Origin: an uncultured Mollicutes bacterium
GTDB lineage: Bacteria > Bacillota_I > Bacilli_A > RFN20 > CAG-826
Assembly: GCA_900540365.1 (NCBI GenBank)
Contig: UQFN01000008.1
Location: 16,148 to 80,147, forward strand
Direction: 5' to 3'
DNA: 64,000 bases
Part shown: one piece after another, positions 7,642 through 17,222 of the stretch
How positions within the stretch are numbered: position 1 is the stretch's first letter
Layout: each line of letters opens with the position of its first letter
Notes under the pieces: generated by a model
What the model was told of the DNA's origin: nothing
Database searches by the model: none
What the model saw: the letters and a program-made list of their open reading frames with translations, nothing else
Program-made: the position numbers and the translations under genes

Positions 7642-9627
7642 TTAATCGCTTCCTTTCAACGATGGGTTAAAGGCATCACGTAAACCATTACCAAATAAGT
7701 TAAAACTGATCATTAACAAAGCCATAATTACACTAGGAATTAAAATCAAGAATGAATAACTAGTTAAATATTGTTGATTTGATGAAAGAATAACACCAAA
7801 TGAATCCATTCCAACAAGTCCAAGTCCTAAGTAAGCTAAACTTGATTCAGTAAAGATAACACTAGGAATCATGAAGACGCTACTAGTAACAAGTGTTCCA
7901 AGAGAATTTGGTAAGATGTGAGTAAAAATAAGTCTCCAGTCACTTGCACCTAAAGTTCTACTAGCTAAAACATATTCACGACCTTTGAAACGATAAAATT
8001 GTGCTCTGGTAGTTGCAGCAGTTCCCATCCACCCCGTTAAACAAAGGGCGATAGCAAATGTTGTAAAGTTTTGACCAAGATACAAAATACATAAAGTCAT
8101 TACAACAATCCAAGGAACACGACCAAGAATATCGGTAAAACGTTCCATACTTAAGTCGACCCATCCACCGAAATATCCACTAATAGATCCCCAAATAACA
8201 CCAATAATTAAATTAATAACTGATGTAATAATACCTAAAAGTAATGATATTCTTAATCCATTAAATACTAAGTGTAATAAATCTTTTCCTAAACTATCGG
8301 TACCAAAAACAAATCTAGGCATTGCATCATAACCTAAATATTTATAAAAAACAACTTCACAGTTTAATGAAATTTGTGTTCCACCAGCACCAGTTTGAAT
8401 ACTAACACTATTAACTTTTGTAATTGGACATTTTTCTTCATTTAAAACTTTAAAAGTTGAAGGAGCATCTTCAGTACTTGCACTAAAATCAAATTGCATC
8501 CATCCATTACGAATATATGTAGTTACTTCTGTCCTACTTAATCTAACATTATCTCTTAAACCATAAGTAGCTTCATATGTATCATATCTAAAATTACAAT
8601 AAGTAATATCAGCATTATATAAGAATTTATTACCTGTTGAAGACCAAAAACCAACATTAGGAGTTTTTTCACCAGTTATTGGATCTTGGTTTTCTTTCGT
8701 TAATAATAATTGTTTATTTGCATCACTAAATCCAATTTGATTAAAAACTGAATCTGGATTTGATGAAGTTGTAACGAAATTTGTAATTAAAATTTGAGTT
8801 TTATTTTCAGTACTTACAAAAAGTGAAAATTGAAATTTGCAATCACTTAATTCATCAATATTTTCATCATAATTTTTAATTAATTCATTTAAATCAAAAG
8901 TATATTCTTGGTAATTACTATTTTTTTCTAAAATAGGAATATATTTAGGTGATGTTGATGAATCATAAACTAATTGTAATGAATATGAAGAATTAACATA
9001 GCCGTCAACAGCGAAAGTATTTTCATCACTTATTTTGAAATTAATATTATAAGTTTCATTAGTTAAATCTAAATCAAAAGTATAGCTTGAAAAATATTTA
9101 GTTTGACTAGAAACATCCCCACTAACAGGATTACTACAAAATCTTACATCACCACCAACTGCATATTCGCCTGCACTATTAGTTTTTTCATTCCAAGTAA
9201 CAAGTTCACTTACTGCATTTTTTCTAAATCCAGCTGGAGTATTATTTACTGTATCGTAAGCAACTTTAGAATCATAATATCTAGTACCATCCCAAATATG
9301 AGCACTATTAACATTAAATAATTTTGGTTCTAAAAAAGTTTCACTTAAATGAGTAACATTAATATCACTAGGTAGTACTGAAGGTAAAATAAATGCTAAG
9401 ACAACTAATAATCCTAAAATTACTCCACCAGCGACACTACTTTTATTTTTGTAAAATCTTTTTAAAGCATCTTTAAAGAAAGTTGTAGGTTTAGTTTTAA
9501 ACTTTACATCATGAATAGTTTTATCTAAATTAACTTGTTTAAAATCGTCTTTCGAAATTAAAATAGTATGTTCTTTGTTTTCGCTATCGAAATAACTAAA
9601 TTCTTTTAAATTTTTATTTTCTTCCAT
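7642..9627 (-). CDS. oppC: Oligopeptide ABC transporter permease OppC with large extracellular insertion
   Basis: This is a 661-residue permease, where OppC is normally ~300. A cytoplasmic N-terminus precedes one membrane span (GGVILGLLVVLAFILPSVLP). About 330 polar, beta-rich, Tyr/Asn/Ser-rich residues follow before the conserved FGTDSLGKDLLHLVFNGLRIS, from which the usual OppC core resumes with five spans and the EAA loop (ASRTLGASDWRLIFTHILPN). By topology the inserted block lies outside the cell. I do not recognise its fold; substrate capture is a guess. The start at 9627 avoids a 60-nt overlap with oppB and follows a G-rich stretch inside oppB. Confidence 0.9.
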   Translation of the reverse strand: MEENKNLKEFSYFDSENKEHTILISKDDFKQVNLDKTIHDVKFKTKPTTFFKDALKRFYKNKSSVAGGVILGLLVVLAFILPSVLPSDINVTHLSETFLEPKLFNVNSAHIWDGTRYYDSKVAYDTVNNTPAGFRKNAVSELVTWNEKTNSAGEYAVGGDVRFCSNPVSGDVSSQTKYFSSYTFDLDLTNETYNINFKISDENTFAVDGYVNSSYSLQLVYDSSTSPKYIPILEKNSNYQEYTFDLNELIKNYDENIDELSDCKFQFSLFVSTENKTQILITNFVTTSSNPDSVFNQIGFSDANKQLLLTKENQDPITGEKTPNVGFWSSTGNKFLYNADITYCNFRYDTYEATYGLRDNVRLSRTEVTTYIRNGWMQFDFSASTEDAPSTFKVLNEEKCPITKVNSVSIQTGAGGTQISLNCEVVFYKYLGYDAMPRFVFGTDSLGKDLLHLVFNGLRISLLLGIITSVINLIIGVIWGSISGYFGGWVDLSMERFTDILGRVPWIVVMTLCILYLGQNFTTFAIALCLTGWMGTAATTRAQFYRFKGREYVLASRTLGASDWRLIFTHILPNSLGTLVTSSVFMIPSVIFTESSLAYLGLGLVGMDSFGVILSSNQQYLTSYSFLILIPSVIMALLMISFNLFGNGLRDAFNPSLKGSD

Positions 9628-9628
9628 A

Positions 9629-10678
9629 TTATTTCTTAGCCCCCATTCTAATTCTTGGATCAATAAATCCATAAGACAAATCAACAATTAAGCCAGCAAA
9701 TAAACCAATAATTGTGACTAAAGCCATGTCTACCATTAATACGTTATAATCAGTTGTTTTACCTGGATCACCTAATGCTTCGATATAAAGTTGTCCAATG
9801 CCAGGAATACCATAAAGTCTTTCAAGAATCATTGAACCAGATAAAATTCCAATTATTTCACCAATTAACATTGGGAAAATTGGAACTAATGAATTTCTTA
9901 AACCATGACGTATAACAGATTGTGCTCTTGTTAATCCTTTAGTTCTAGCTAAAAGTAAAAAATCACTTGCTAAGACATCAACAAGTTCAGCTCTAACCCA
10001 ACGAGCATAAGCACAAATTGTTCCAAGTGATAAAGCCAAAACTGGAATTACATAACCAGCAACCCTTTTTGAAATAGGATCTTGAACACTAGGCCATTGA
10101 CTTGGTAGCCAATTAAGTTGATATGCAAAAATACTTAATAAGAAAGTTATAATAACAAATGATGGTAAGGAAATAAATATAACTACTACTGTAGAAATAA
10201 TTCCATCAGTTAATTTATTTTTCTTTAAAGCTGCTAAAATACCAAGTCCGAATCCAATAGGAACCGCAACACATGATGTGATAATGTTCAAATAAATACT
10301 TACTGGCAATCTTTCAAGAATAATTGTCATCGCTGATTGACCAATACTTAAATTAGTTGAAGTTCCCCAATCCCATTTGGTAACAATATTATTAAGCCAA
10401 CTAAAGTATTGTTCCATAACTGGACGTTGATAAATATAGTGAGCTTTACCTGCACTATCAATCCAATTATAAAGTAAATTTCCTAAACCTTCAGTTGGGC
10501 TCTCCATATCAAGCATATAACCAAGTTGAACTTGATTTATATAAAAAGATTGTACTTGTGGAGGCATTCCAGCTGGAGTTGCAGGTGGTAAAAGCTTAAT
10601 TAAAATGAAGGTTAAAGAAAGTATTATAAAAGCAGTAAAAGCAATTAATACTATTCTTTTTAGTACATATTTCCACAT
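9629..10678 (-). CDS. oppB: Oligopeptide ABC transporter permease OppB
   Basis: This is the first permease of the opp cassette, 349 residues. It opens with a span (KYVLKRIVLIAFTAFIILSL), then an external segment of about 100 residues that is somewhat longer than usual. It continues with the membrane core carrying the EAA motif around LLLARTKGLTRAQSVIRHGL and the C-terminal GLIVDLSYGFIDPRIRMG typical of OppB/DppB. It is separated from oppA by 142 nt containing a strong hairpin, and the oppC start lies 1 nt past its stop. Confidence 0.94.
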   Translation of the reverse strand: MWKYVLKRIVLIAFTAFIILSLTFILIKLLPPATPAGMPPQVQSFYINQVQLGYMLDMESPTEGLGNLLYNWIDSAGKAHYIYQRPVMEQYFSWLNNIVTKWDWGTSTNLSIGQSAMTIILERLPVSIYLNIITSCVAVPIGFGLGILAALKKNKLTDGIISTVVVIFISLPSFVIITFLLSIFAYQLNWLPSQWPSVQDPISKRVAGYVIPVLALSLGTICAYARWVRAELVDVLASDFLLLARTKGLTRAQSVIRHGLRNSLVPIFPMLIGEIIGILSGSMILERLYGIPGIGQLYIEALGDPGKTTDYNVLMVDMALVTIIGLFAGLIVDLSYGFIDPRIRMGAKK

Positions 10679-10759
10679 TTAGCTACTCCTTTTCTTAAAT
10701 TATAACTTATTTCTTAATTATCTAAAATCAAAGATGATTAACAACTAGGTTATAAGCGT

Positions 10760-10792
10760 CAAATAAGATTAGGGAAACCCTAACCTTATTTG
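10760..10792 (-). terminator. Intercistronic hairpin between oppA and oppB
   Basis: CAAATAAGGTTAGGG and CCCTAATCTTATTTG form a ~15-bp stem around a TTT loop on the minus strand. No run of Ts follows, so it is more likely a partial terminator or a 3' stabiliser that lets oppA mRNA exceed oppBCDF mRNA, as known for other binding-protein genes. Confidence 0.75.
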
Positions 10793-10820
10793 AACATTTT
10801 ATAAATTATTAATTAAATTA

Positions 10821-13253
10821 CTATTTTACAACTTCACCGTTTTCGACAGTAGTTCTTCCAGTTGCAGCTTCCCATAATGCGTCATATGACCAAGTATAAC
10901 CATCGTAATAAATCATACCATCATTAATGCTTGTATCAACGCCCCAGTTAAGGCAGAAACCACTTCTGTTATCACTACATAAGACTTGCATGAAGTCGAT
11001 AGGTAACATTTGCATACCTGTAATTGCACCCATACCTAAGTCAAATTGACCTTGACCTAATGCATCATACATAGCATCTGCATCACTTCCAGCAACAGTA
11101 TTGTTAATAACAAGTTGGACGCGAGGATCAACACTATTAAATGCTTTAGTCATATATTCAGTAATAGGTTTACCCATACTATTCATTGAACTTTCACTCA
11201 TCCATTTACCACTAATTGTAATAATTGTTGGATTTTCTTTAGTTCCATAAGTTAAATTACCAGCTTCAACTTCTTCTTGGATAGCAAGTTTAAATAGCGT
11301 TTTAGCAGCATCTAAACTGTAACCATGAGTTGTTGGATATCTATCTTTTAAAGCAGACTTATGACCATCTGTTTCATTATAGATATTGTCAGGATTATTG
11401 AAGTAATATGCTTCACTTAAGTAATTTTGAGATGCACTAAAGTTTTGTGATTGAGCAAATTGAGCTCTATCAATTGAATAATATAAACCATCTAAGAAAT
11501 GGGTATTAGACATGATAGTTTTAACATCCCAGTATTTGTCTAAAGGAGTTTTGAAAATTTGACCATCAACACCAAATAATTGTTCCCATAAGTCAGCATT
11601 ACATGCATTGACATTTACTTTCCAAGTTGTTGTTTCAGGAATTTCTGTAGTTCTTGGATCATCTTTATAATTAACTAATAAATCACCTGGAATTGAACAG
11701 CTATCAAGTTTTCCAGCTAAGAATTCATTAAATGCGGCTTTGTTATCTTGTTTAGCAGCAGGAAGAACTGCAACATGGTATCCTTCAATTTTGTTCATAT
11801 CAGGATAAGTAGTTCTTTCAATCCAGTTAGGATTTAATTTATAAGTAATTAATTTATCCTTTTCATAGTATTCAAGAGTATAAACACCAAGTGATAAAGT
11901 TGTATCAACTGGAGTTAATGAACCATTTTCACTAAAACGTCCATATAATTGAGCACCATTATTAAGTCCATCAGTTCCATCAGTAGCATTTAAATCATCA
12001 ATGAAATCCATTGGAATTGGTTGCCATAATTCACTACTTAAATTACTATCAATACCATCAATTTTTAAAGGTAATGTGAAGTCATATTCAACATATGAAC
12101 CTTTTTCATCTGTACCAATTTTTACTCCAACTAATTTATTAAATAATTCTTCATTATAACCATTAGCAGTTTGATTGTAATATTCAGTGGAACCAACGAT
12201 TGGACGAGCATAAGTTTCACTAATCATTTCAGCACCACGGAATAATTGGTTAGATTGAGTTAATAATAATTTAAATGGAGTGAGGTAGTCTTCAAGTTTA
12301 ACTTCACGACCATTATATTTTGCAAAAGTAGGATTTTTACTATTTGTTGAATATTTTAATCCATCTGCTCCAGTTTTAACATAAGCCTTGAACTTAGTTG
12401 CGGTTGGTTCAGCATCACTTGAAGGATCAAGAGCTACTACACCACCCTCATCTAATTCATATTTAGCTAAAACAGCATACTTTTCGTAGTCTGTTTTGTT
12501 TTCATTTAACTTATAACCATATAAACCACTAGTAATGTAACTTGTTAAATCACTAACATCATTACCTTCTGAATCCCAACCATTAAGATCATGTGGATCG
12601 TTTGCAACATATGTATGGTAATACATTTTATAGTTTGCATTTGTTTCAGCAGCAAGTGGAGCAGTTAAAGTTCCGTATTGTTGAATTCCAAAACCATAAC
12701 CAGTGATGTAATTTTCAACACCTTTTTGAACTCTTTCATTATACATTACATATTGTCCATCTCCACAAAATGGAAGACCAGTTAAATATGTATCTTGAGC
12801 ATATCTTTCAAGTTTTCCTAAAATATTAGCTCTTTCCTGCCAAGTTAAACCAACATAACTTTTTGTTCCAGTAAATCCTTGTCCTTCAACAGTAATTTTA
12901 ATACTATCAACTGCACCGCTAGTAATATCTTGAGCAACTAAATAAGTTACACCAGGTTGAAGGCATCTAAATCCTCCAGTAATTGGATCAACAGCTAAAA
13001 CATCAGTATTTTGTGAGAAGTAATCCATGTTTAATGCGTTTTCATCCATATCGACGAAATTACTTAAAACTACGCTACCAGTTTCATTAACATTGAAAGT
13101 ATAATTTCCATCTGAAGTAGCAAGTTCAAATGTAGGATAAACTTCGGTTTCACCGCCAGGATTTCCACCGCCTCCACCTTTATTACAGGAAGCAAGAAGA
13201 CCTAGCATACCGACGACACTAACTATTGAAAGAATTTTTATCTTGTTTTTCAT
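10821..13253 (-). CDS. oppA: Oligopeptide-binding lipoprotein OppA
   Basis: This is an 810-residue SBP family 5 lipoprotein. The signal peptide ends at lipobox LASC (Cys23), followed by a Gly-rich linker. Residues ~38-122 look like a BIG2/Ig-like domain (VDPITGGFRCLQPGVTYLVA). The peptide-binding region follows (SLGVYTLEYYEKDKLITYKLN, DKYWDVKTIMSNTHFLDGLYYSIDRAQFA, LSEAYYFNNPDN). It is longer than the usual 540-600 residues. AAGGAGG precedes the ATG. It is the first gene of oppABCDF and would capture peptides at the outer membrane face. The upstream protease gene suggests a local peptide source. Confidence 0.9.
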   Translation of the reverse strand: MKNKIKILSIVSVVGMLGLLASCNKGGGGGNPGGETEVYPTFELATSDGNYTFNVNETGSVVLSNFVDMDENALNMDYFSQNTDVLAVDPITGGFRCLQPGVTYLVAQDITSGAVDSIKITVEGQGFTGTKSYVGLTWQERANILGKLERYAQDTYLTGLPFCGDGQYVMYNERVQKGVENYITGYGFGIQQYGTLTAPLAAETNANYKMYYHTYVANDPHDLNGWDSEGNDVSDLTSYITSGLYGYKLNENKTDYEKYAVLAKYELDEGGVVALDPSSDAEPTATKFKAYVKTGADGLKYSTNSKNPTFAKYNGREVKLEDYLTPFKLLLTQSNQLFRGAEMISETYARPIVGSTEYYNQTANGYNEELFNKLVGVKIGTDEKGSYVEYDFTLPLKIDGIDSNLSSELWQPIPMDFIDDLNATDGTDGLNNGAQLYGRFSENGSLTPVDTTLSLGVYTLEYYEKDKLITYKLNPNWIERTTYPDMNKIEGYHVAVLPAAKQDNKAAFNEFLAGKLDSCSIPGDLLVNYKDDPRTTEIPETTTWKVNVNACNADLWEQLFGVDGQIFKTPLDKYWDVKTIMSNTHFLDGLYYSIDRAQFAQSQNFSASQNYLSEAYYFNNPDNIYNETDGHKSALKDRYPTTHGYSLDAAKTLFKLAIQEEVEAGNLTYGTKENPTIITISGKWMSESSMNSMGKPITEYMTKAFNSVDPRVQLVINNTVAGSDADAMYDALGQGQFDLGMGAITGMQMLPIDFMQVLCSDNRSGFCLNWGVDTSINDGMIYYDGYTWSYDALWEAATGRTTVENGEVVK

Positions 13254-13403
13254 AATTTTCCTCCTTGTTAAATATACGACTACTTATGAAACAAATCATA
13301 AATATTCATAATTATATATTAATATATATAATTTTAATCAATAAAAAATAATCTTAATATTTCATTAATAAAAAGCATATATTAAAGAAAATATCAGCAT
13401 TTT

Positions 13404-13838
13404 TTAAAAAGTACATTTATAAATTATAAATAAAATAATTGCTGTTATTAAAAAGATAAAACTAGCAATATAATAAGCAATAAAGTTAAATTTATTTGTT
13501 TTTCTACTTGGAGCTTTTCGATCTTTATAATCTATTAAATCTTTATATTTTCTTTTTGCACCTTTTCCCCACGAAGAAATCATATTTGTGACACTATATC
13601 CTAAAGCATCAAAAGTACCTTGATTTAATATTATTTGATAACTTCCAAGAAAAAAGAAAATAGCAAAGGCTCCAAAACTTCCATTACATCCATCAATAAT
13701 TGTTCTTTCATTTATAAAATAAATAAATAATGTAAAACCAACACCAAACAAAGCAAGGACTAATAAAACTAGTCCTTGCTTTTTAAAATTATAATTTGAA
13801 AGAAAATTATTTATGTATACCTTTAAGTTTTTTAACAT
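13404..13838 (-). CDS. Small membrane protein, DUF3899-like
   Basis: This 144-residue protein has three predicted spans: residues ~22-42, ~55-72 and ~120-140. A basic cytoplasmic loop (KGAKRKYKDLIDYKDRKAPSRKT) separates the second and third. Size and topology resemble DUF3899, a family of unknown role; the assignment is from memory and tentative. Its ATG lies inside the last codons of the subtilase gene (32-nt overlap) without a good Shine-Dalgarno, so it is probably translated by coupling to the protease. Confidence 0.65.
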   Translation of the reverse strand: MLKNLKVYINNFLSNYNFKKQGLVLLVLALFGVGFTLFIYFINERTIIDGCNGSFGAFAIFFFLGSYQIILNQGTFDALGYSVTNMISSWGKGAKRKYKDLIDYKDRKAPSRKTNKFNFIAYYIASFIFLITAIILFIIYKCTF

Positions 13839-16800
13839 AAATTAAGATGCCAAGCGTAATAAGACTTACTCCGACTGCTCCTCCAACAACACCACCAACA
13901 ATAGCTGCTGTATTGTCATTACTTGGTGTAGTAGGTTCTTCAGGAGTTATAGGTTCATCTGGATTATCTGGTTCTTCTTTACCATTAAAATTAAATGTAA
14001 TGCTAACGTCACCACTTTGAGTAACATAACTTAAAGTTGTTCCATTAAGTTCAGTTACAACAGCGGTATCAACACCATTAACCTTTTCAGTAGCAGAAAC
14101 AACTACATCAGTAGCATTAAATGGTAAGAATAATAAGACTTTATAACCTCCTGCAGTACTAATATCAGTCTCATTACCACGAGCATCGTTAATTACAGTT
14201 TGATAACGATTAGTAAATGTATTAGATGTTTCATCAACAGTACCTTTAGTTACCTTAAAGACAACATTATAACCAAGTACTAAACCATTATGTTCGACTG
14301 CATATCCATCTTCAATATCTTTTGTATTAAATAATTGTGTAGTTTTTAGACCAACTGAATTTTCGAGTTCAAGTAATATTTTCTTTCTTGAAGTGTAATC
14401 AGAAATATTTAAGTTAATAAATTTTCCATTAGAATCGCTTTGAATTGTAACTTCTTCATAGTTAGCAACAGCGCTAATTACATTATCTTCAAGATCAATT
14501 CTTAATACACGTGCATTTGTTTCACCGCTTAAATTTCTATCAACAACTTTTGGTGCACTTGCTTCGCCATCAACAATATTAAGTGTGTAAGTTTTAACTA
14601 CAGTACTTCCATAAGTTGTGTTGTAAGTAAATTCAAGAGTATATAATCCTTCAGCATATAATAAATTACCAGTATTACCTCTTAAAGCAATTGTTGTATA
14701 TGCTTTAGATGCTTCTGAATCAGTTCCTGGAGAAGCAAATATAGATTTTAATAAACGACCAGTAGTCATATTATATGTTCCGTTATCACTATAATTTGAC
14801 ATTCTAGTCGAATATACTGTTTGATTATTACTTTGTTTAATTAATTTAACAGTATTAGCTGTAACACTTCTATAAACATATTGTTGAATAAGAAGATTAC
14901 TGCTTAAACCTTTTAGACCAACAGTGATTGAAGCACTTGTCTTATCATAAATTGCTTTTGTACCACCAGCGGCAACAGGATTTGATTCTCCTGAAGCAAA
15001 TTTTTGAATATCTGAAGTTGTAAAAGCACTATCAGAAGTGACAATCATCGATGTAAAATCAGCATTTGGACGTGATTTGAATGTATAATAAGCATCATTT
15101 AATAAATCACTACCATATAACTTGTTATCTTTTTGTTCAAATTCAAATGGTTCTACTGGTGTAGCTTGAGCATAATCACCATAATAACCTAAGAATGGGA
15201 TAGAAAGAGTTATTTCATTACTACTATCTTTAGGAGTAAAAATAACATAACCTTCTAAATATGTTCCTTGATCAAATTCTTTTAAAATTTCTTTTGAATT
15301 TTCACTAATATTGTAATCGAAACTAATTGAATTTTCTCCTGGAAGAATTGTTACATCTTTAGTAAATTCTTCTAATTTTTGATCAAATAAAGTTGCATAA
15401 GATTTATCAGAAGATAAAGCTGGAGCTTGAACATATAAAGTTGCAGTATATTCTTCACTTTCAGTTGATTCATTTATAGTTTTAACGTCAAAGTTTAATC
15501 TTCCAACTTTAACATCATCATTATTTTGTAATTCAATTTTAGCTTTATTTCTAACGCCCTCTAAATAAATTTCAGTATCAATTGCATGAGCAACATTTGG
15601 TAATCCTGCACCTTGTTTTCTTGGAGAATAAAATCCAGTTGTAACTCCGCCAACAACTTGTGTTAATGGGGTAGCTGTAGATTGAATTCTTCTTTCAAGT
15701 GTTAATTGATATTCTTGACGTTCTTCATCAGTAGTAAAATCACCATTACTTAAAACGTTAGCAACAACTCCGGCATAGTTAGGAGCAGCCATACTAGTTC
15801 CATCCATATATACATATTTTGTATCTGAACCTTTTGGATAATAAGTTGCACCCCAAATACTTTCTCCAGGAGTAATAATATCAGGATTAAGTCTTAAATC
15901 CCAAGTGACTCCATCGCTAGAAAAACCACTGACTTTTTGTCTATAAGCAGTAGCATCTTTTAATGATGTATCAGCTTGCAATCTACTACTAGCAACAATA
16001 GTTGCATAAGAAGAGTTAGCATAACTTCCTATAATACCAAGTTCAGCTTGATCGGTTGGTAAATTTGGATATAATCCATAGTTTGATGATTGATCATTAT
16101 CTTTTAAATAATTACCTCTTCCTTCATTACCAGCACTAACAGCAAATTGAACACCTCTTTCAGATAATTTTTGGAAAGCTCTAAAAGCACTTGAATATGT
16201 TGTTTCGTCCTTGCCATCTTCAGCAGCTCTATCGCTAGGTTCATCCCATAAAGAAGAACCAAGAGACATATTAACAACATCAACTCCAATTTTAGCGCAA
16301 TCATTTAAAGCACGTAAAACTGTTCCATCACTAGCTCCTGAACCACTATCAGGAAACACTTTCATAAGAGCAAGTTGAGCATTTGGAGCGATACCTTTAT
16401 AAGGTCCATTTGCTGCAGCAATAGAAGAAACATGGATACCATGGTTTTCTTTAACATTTAATACATCATTATCACTATTAGCATAGTCATAGTAGAAAGG
16501 AACTTTATTATTGTAATAAAGTTGTTTATCAAAATCTCCTTTTGCATTTAAAGAATTTCCTGTAACCATTGCTTTCATCTCAGCTTTAGTATATTTAACT
16601 TGATCATCGCTTAAATCAACTAATGCTTCATGATCTAATTGGAAAGAGTTATCTAAAACAGCAATTAAAGTTCCTTCACCATCTTTAGTATTTTCTTCTT
16701 TTACGTTCATTTCGATACGTGAATAGTTTTTATCTGGACCAGTTGCTAAATCAGGATTAAAGCTTCCTGCATTTGGATCAGATTCACCTGAAGATGTAGT

Positions 16801-17142
16801 TACTTCTGCAGGTTGATAATATCTTTCTTTGCTAGCAAATTCGACAGTTTTAAGATTTTGAATATAGTAAATATCATTAGAATTAACTTTTAAAATTATG
16901 TAATTTGCAAGTTCGTCTAATGTAAAATCTACAGAATAATTTGTAGTAACTTTACTATTTAGTTCTTGATAAAATAAACTTCTTACTTCTTTTCTTGCTT
17001 CTTTAGATTCACCATAAAGATCTTTTAATTCAACAATAACGGTTGTATCTCTAACAGGTAATTCTAAATTGACATTATTTAAGAAGCCTATTCCTAAAAA
17101 AACTGAAGAAAAAGCTATGAACCATAAACCTTTTTTATTCAT
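13807..17142 (-). CDS. Surface-anchored subtilisin-like serine protease (S8 family)
   Basis: This is an 1111-residue secreted protease with an N-terminal signal peptide. The catalytic triad is visible: Asp164 (AVLDNSFQLDH), His234 (NHGIHVSSIAA) and Ser450 (DGTSMAAPNYAG), with oxyanion Asn339 (SAGNEG). The long C-terminal part (~530-1050) is beta-rich, like the Fn3/A-domain region of lactocepin and C5a peptidase. A Pro/Glu-rich spacer and a single membrane helix with basic tail (ILIYVKKLKGIHK) follow instead of LPXTG. It lies upstream of a small membrane protein gene and oppABCDF in the same direction, suggesting it feeds peptides to Opp. AGGAGG precedes the start. Confidence 0.93.
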   Translation of the reverse strand: MNKKGLWFIAFSSVFLGIGFLNNVNLELPVRDTTVIVELKDLYGESKEARKEVRSLFYQELNSKVTTNYSVDFTLDELANYIILKVNSNDIYYIQNLKTVEFASKERYYQPAEVTTSSGESDPNAGSFNPDLATGPDKNYSRIEMNVKEENTKDGEGTLIAVLDNSFQLDHEALVDLSDDQVKYTKAEMKAMVTGNSLNAKGDFDKQLYYNNKVPFYYDYANSDNDVLNVKENHGIHVSSIAAANGPYKGIAPNAQLALMKVFPDSGSGASDGTVLRALNDCAKIGVDVVNMSLGSSLWDEPSDRAAEDGKDETTYSSAFRAFQKLSERGVQFAVSAGNEGRGNYLKDNDQSSNYGLYPNLPTDQAELGIIGSYANSSYATIVASSRLQADTSLKDATAYRQKVSGFSSDGVTWDLRLNPDIITPGESIWGATYYPKGSDTKYVYMDGTSMAAPNYAGVVANVLSNGDFTTDEERQEYQLTLERRIQSTATPLTQVVGGVTTGFYSPRKQGAGLPNVAHAIDTEIYLEGVRNKAKIELQNNDDVKVGRLNFDVKTINESTESEEYTATLYVQAPALSSDKSYATLFDQKLEEFTKDVTILPGENSISFDYNISENSKEILKEFDQGTYLEGYVIFTPKDSSNEITLSIPFLGYYGDYAQATPVEPFEFEQKDNKLYGSDLLNDAYYTFKSRPNADFTSMIVTSDSAFTTSDIQKFASGESNPVAAGGTKAIYDKTSASITVGLKGLSSNLLIQQYVYRSVTANTVKLIKQSNNQTVYSTRMSNYSDNGTYNMTTGRLLKSIFASPGTDSEASKAYTTIALRGNTGNLLYAEGLYTLEFTYNTTYGSTVVKTYTLNIVDGEASAPKVVDRNLSGETNARVLRIDLEDNVISAVANYEEVTIQSDSNGKFINLNISDYTSRKKILLELENSVGLKTTQLFNTKDIEDGYAVEHNGLVLGYNVVFKVTKGTVDETSNTFTNRYQTVINDARGNETDISTAGGYKVLLFLPFNATDVVVSATEKVNGVDTAVVTELNGTTLSYVTQSGDVSITFNFNGKEEPDNPDEPITPEEPTTPSNDNTAAIVGGVVGGAVGVSLITLGILIYVKKLKGIHK

Positions 17143-17173
17143 TTTTTTCCTCCTTAATGTGTTTATTTAGTCA

Positions 17174-17203
17174 AAAAGGAAGTGAGATTAGTCACCTCCT
17201 TTT
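17174..17203 (-). terminator. Intercistronic hairpin before the subtilase
   Basis: AAAAGGA..GTGA and TCAC..TCCTTTT pair on the minus strand between the big lipoprotein and the protease genes. The 3' T-run is short, so it may attenuate rather than end transcription. Confidence 0.5.
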
Positions 17204-17222
17204 AAATAACTAATAATATAAA

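Noticed and set aside
9103..9321. Plus-strand open frame inside oppC
   Set aside because: It is an antisense frame of the Thr/Ser/Asn-rich OppC insertion with no ribosome site.
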